NCBI GenBank assembly: GCA_964563965.1
Contig: CAZLZI010000052.1
Coordinates: forward strand, 1 to 5,198
Length of the DNA: 5,198 nucleotides
Source of the DNA: CAZCAQ01 sp964563965
GTDB taxonomy: Bacteria > Patescibacteriota > WWE3 > UBA101185 > UBA10185
Direction: 5' to 3'
Below are positions 4,722 through 5,198 of the stretch, in pieces (the first letter of the stretch is position 1; the number at the start of each line of letters is the position of its first letter). The notes under the pieces are model-generated. The model had not been told where the DNA came from. It ran no database searches and saw only the letters and a list, made by a program, of their open reading frames with translations. The translations under genes and the position numbers were made by a program.

Positions 4722-5198
4722 ATGAGTGAGACTACAAAAGATACTAAACCTACAGTGCAAGATATGGTTTCTTTGTGCAAACGAAGAGGCTTTGTTTACG
4801 CATCCTCTGAAGTTTACGGTGGTTGGGAAGCAACATATGATTTTGGACCTTTAGGAGCTGAGATGCTGCGCAATATCCGTAACCTGTGGTGGGAAGAGTT
4901 TGTGCACAAGCAACCCGATATTGTAGGGCTTGATGGTGCGATAATTTCACACCCTAGAGTTTGGGAAGCTAGCGGGCATGTAGAATCATTTGCTGATGCC
5001 ATGGTGGAAGACCTTGTAACACACAAAAGATACAGAGCCGATCATATCTTAGATGAAGCACTTGGCATGAATGCAGATGGACTTCCTTTGGAAGAAATGG
5101 ACAAGCTCATCGAAGATAATAAAATTCTTTCAGTAGATGGGAATAAGTTCTCCAAAGCCAAAAAGTTTAACAACTTAGTTGAAGTTCAAATTGGAACT
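4722..5198 (+). CDS. glyQS: Glycine--tRNA ligase, N-terminal part (3' truncated)
   Basis: This is a class II aminoacyl-tRNA synthetase that charges tRNA-Gly with glycine in the cytoplasm. The first 159 residues are present and the frame runs off the window. Diagnostic stretches are MVSLCKRRGFVYASSEVYGG (15-34), YDFGPLGAEM (39-48), PDIVGLDGAIISHPRVWEASGHVESFAD (66-92, with the motif 1 region) and YRADHIL (104-110). These identify the single-chain alpha2 type, not the separate alpha and beta subunits. At 94-103 the sequence is MVEDLVTHKR. Many bacterial alpha2 enzymes carry a zinc-binding C-x2-C here, so this copy lacks that cysteine pair, as the eukaryotic enzymes do. A segment at about 113-145 (GMNADGLPLEEMDKLIED) is charged and variable. 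The start is the first ATG after a near-consensus promoter, with no Shine-Dalgarno sequence. Confidence 0.95.
   Translation, partial: MSETTKDTKPTVQDMVSLCKRRGFVYASSEVYGGWEATYDFGPLGAEMLRNIRNLWWEEFVHKQPDIVGLDGAIISHPRVWEASGHVESFADAMVEDLVTHKRYRADHILDEALGMNADGLPLEEMDKLIEDNKILSVDGNKFSKAKKFNNLVEVQIGT

Noticed and set aside
4750..5026. Minus-strand frames opposite glyQS
   Set aside because: They lie wholly within the recognisable glycyl-tRNA synthetase coding sequence.

Overview
The window is moderately AT-rich, almost entirely coding, and reads most naturally as a chromosomal segment of a Candidate Phyla Radiation (Patescibacteria) bacterium. The basis is the C-terminal half of a DUF4012-type protein (common in these lineages) next to recO, a DinB polymerase paired with a DUF6504-like partner, short genes and tight spacing. 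The exact phylum cannot be fixed from the sequence. Glycine and tryptophan are encoded by GGN and TGG, and no gene depends on reading through TGA, so the standard bacterial code applies.

Layout. (1) 2-1627, plus strand: a probable operon with the 3' end of a DUF4012 protein, recO (GTG start 3 nt after the previous stop) and a small unknown protein. (2) 1643-3390, minus strand: a 90-residue DUF6504-like protein followed after 1 nt by dinB (DNA polymerase IV), then a separately promoted 67-residue coiled-coil protein. (3) 3538-4646, plus strand: four unrecognised small proteins of 69-82 residues, mostly acidic and apparently beta-rich. Three of them share a C-terminal pattern around a Pro-x-Glu turn. 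(4) 4722 to the end, plus strand: the first 159 codons of a single-chain (alpha2-type) glycyl-tRNA synthetase.

Working together: recO (recombinational repair) and the dinB pair (translesion synthesis) both belong to DNA damage tolerance, but they lie in opposite transcription units. recO and glycyl-tRNA synthetase genes are neighbours in some other bacteria (era-recO-glyQ-glyS in Bacillus-type genomes). Here the same-strand pair is separated by the minus-strand block and the small-protein cluster, which suggests insertion into an older linkage.

Expression: four genes have a sigma70-like promoter whose -10 box ends only 6-11 nt before the start codon and no Shine-Dalgarno sequence, so their mRNAs are probably leaderless or nearly so. 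Two of the small genes instead have a clear Shine-Dalgarno sequence and a normal leader. No convincing intrinsic terminator, tRNA, rRNA, CRISPR array or insertion sequence was seen. No gene-free stretch exceeds 300 bases; the longest is the 147-nt divergent region at 3391-3537, which holds two promoters. The small-protein cluster is the best candidate for something undescribed, but its function cannot be deduced from the sequence.
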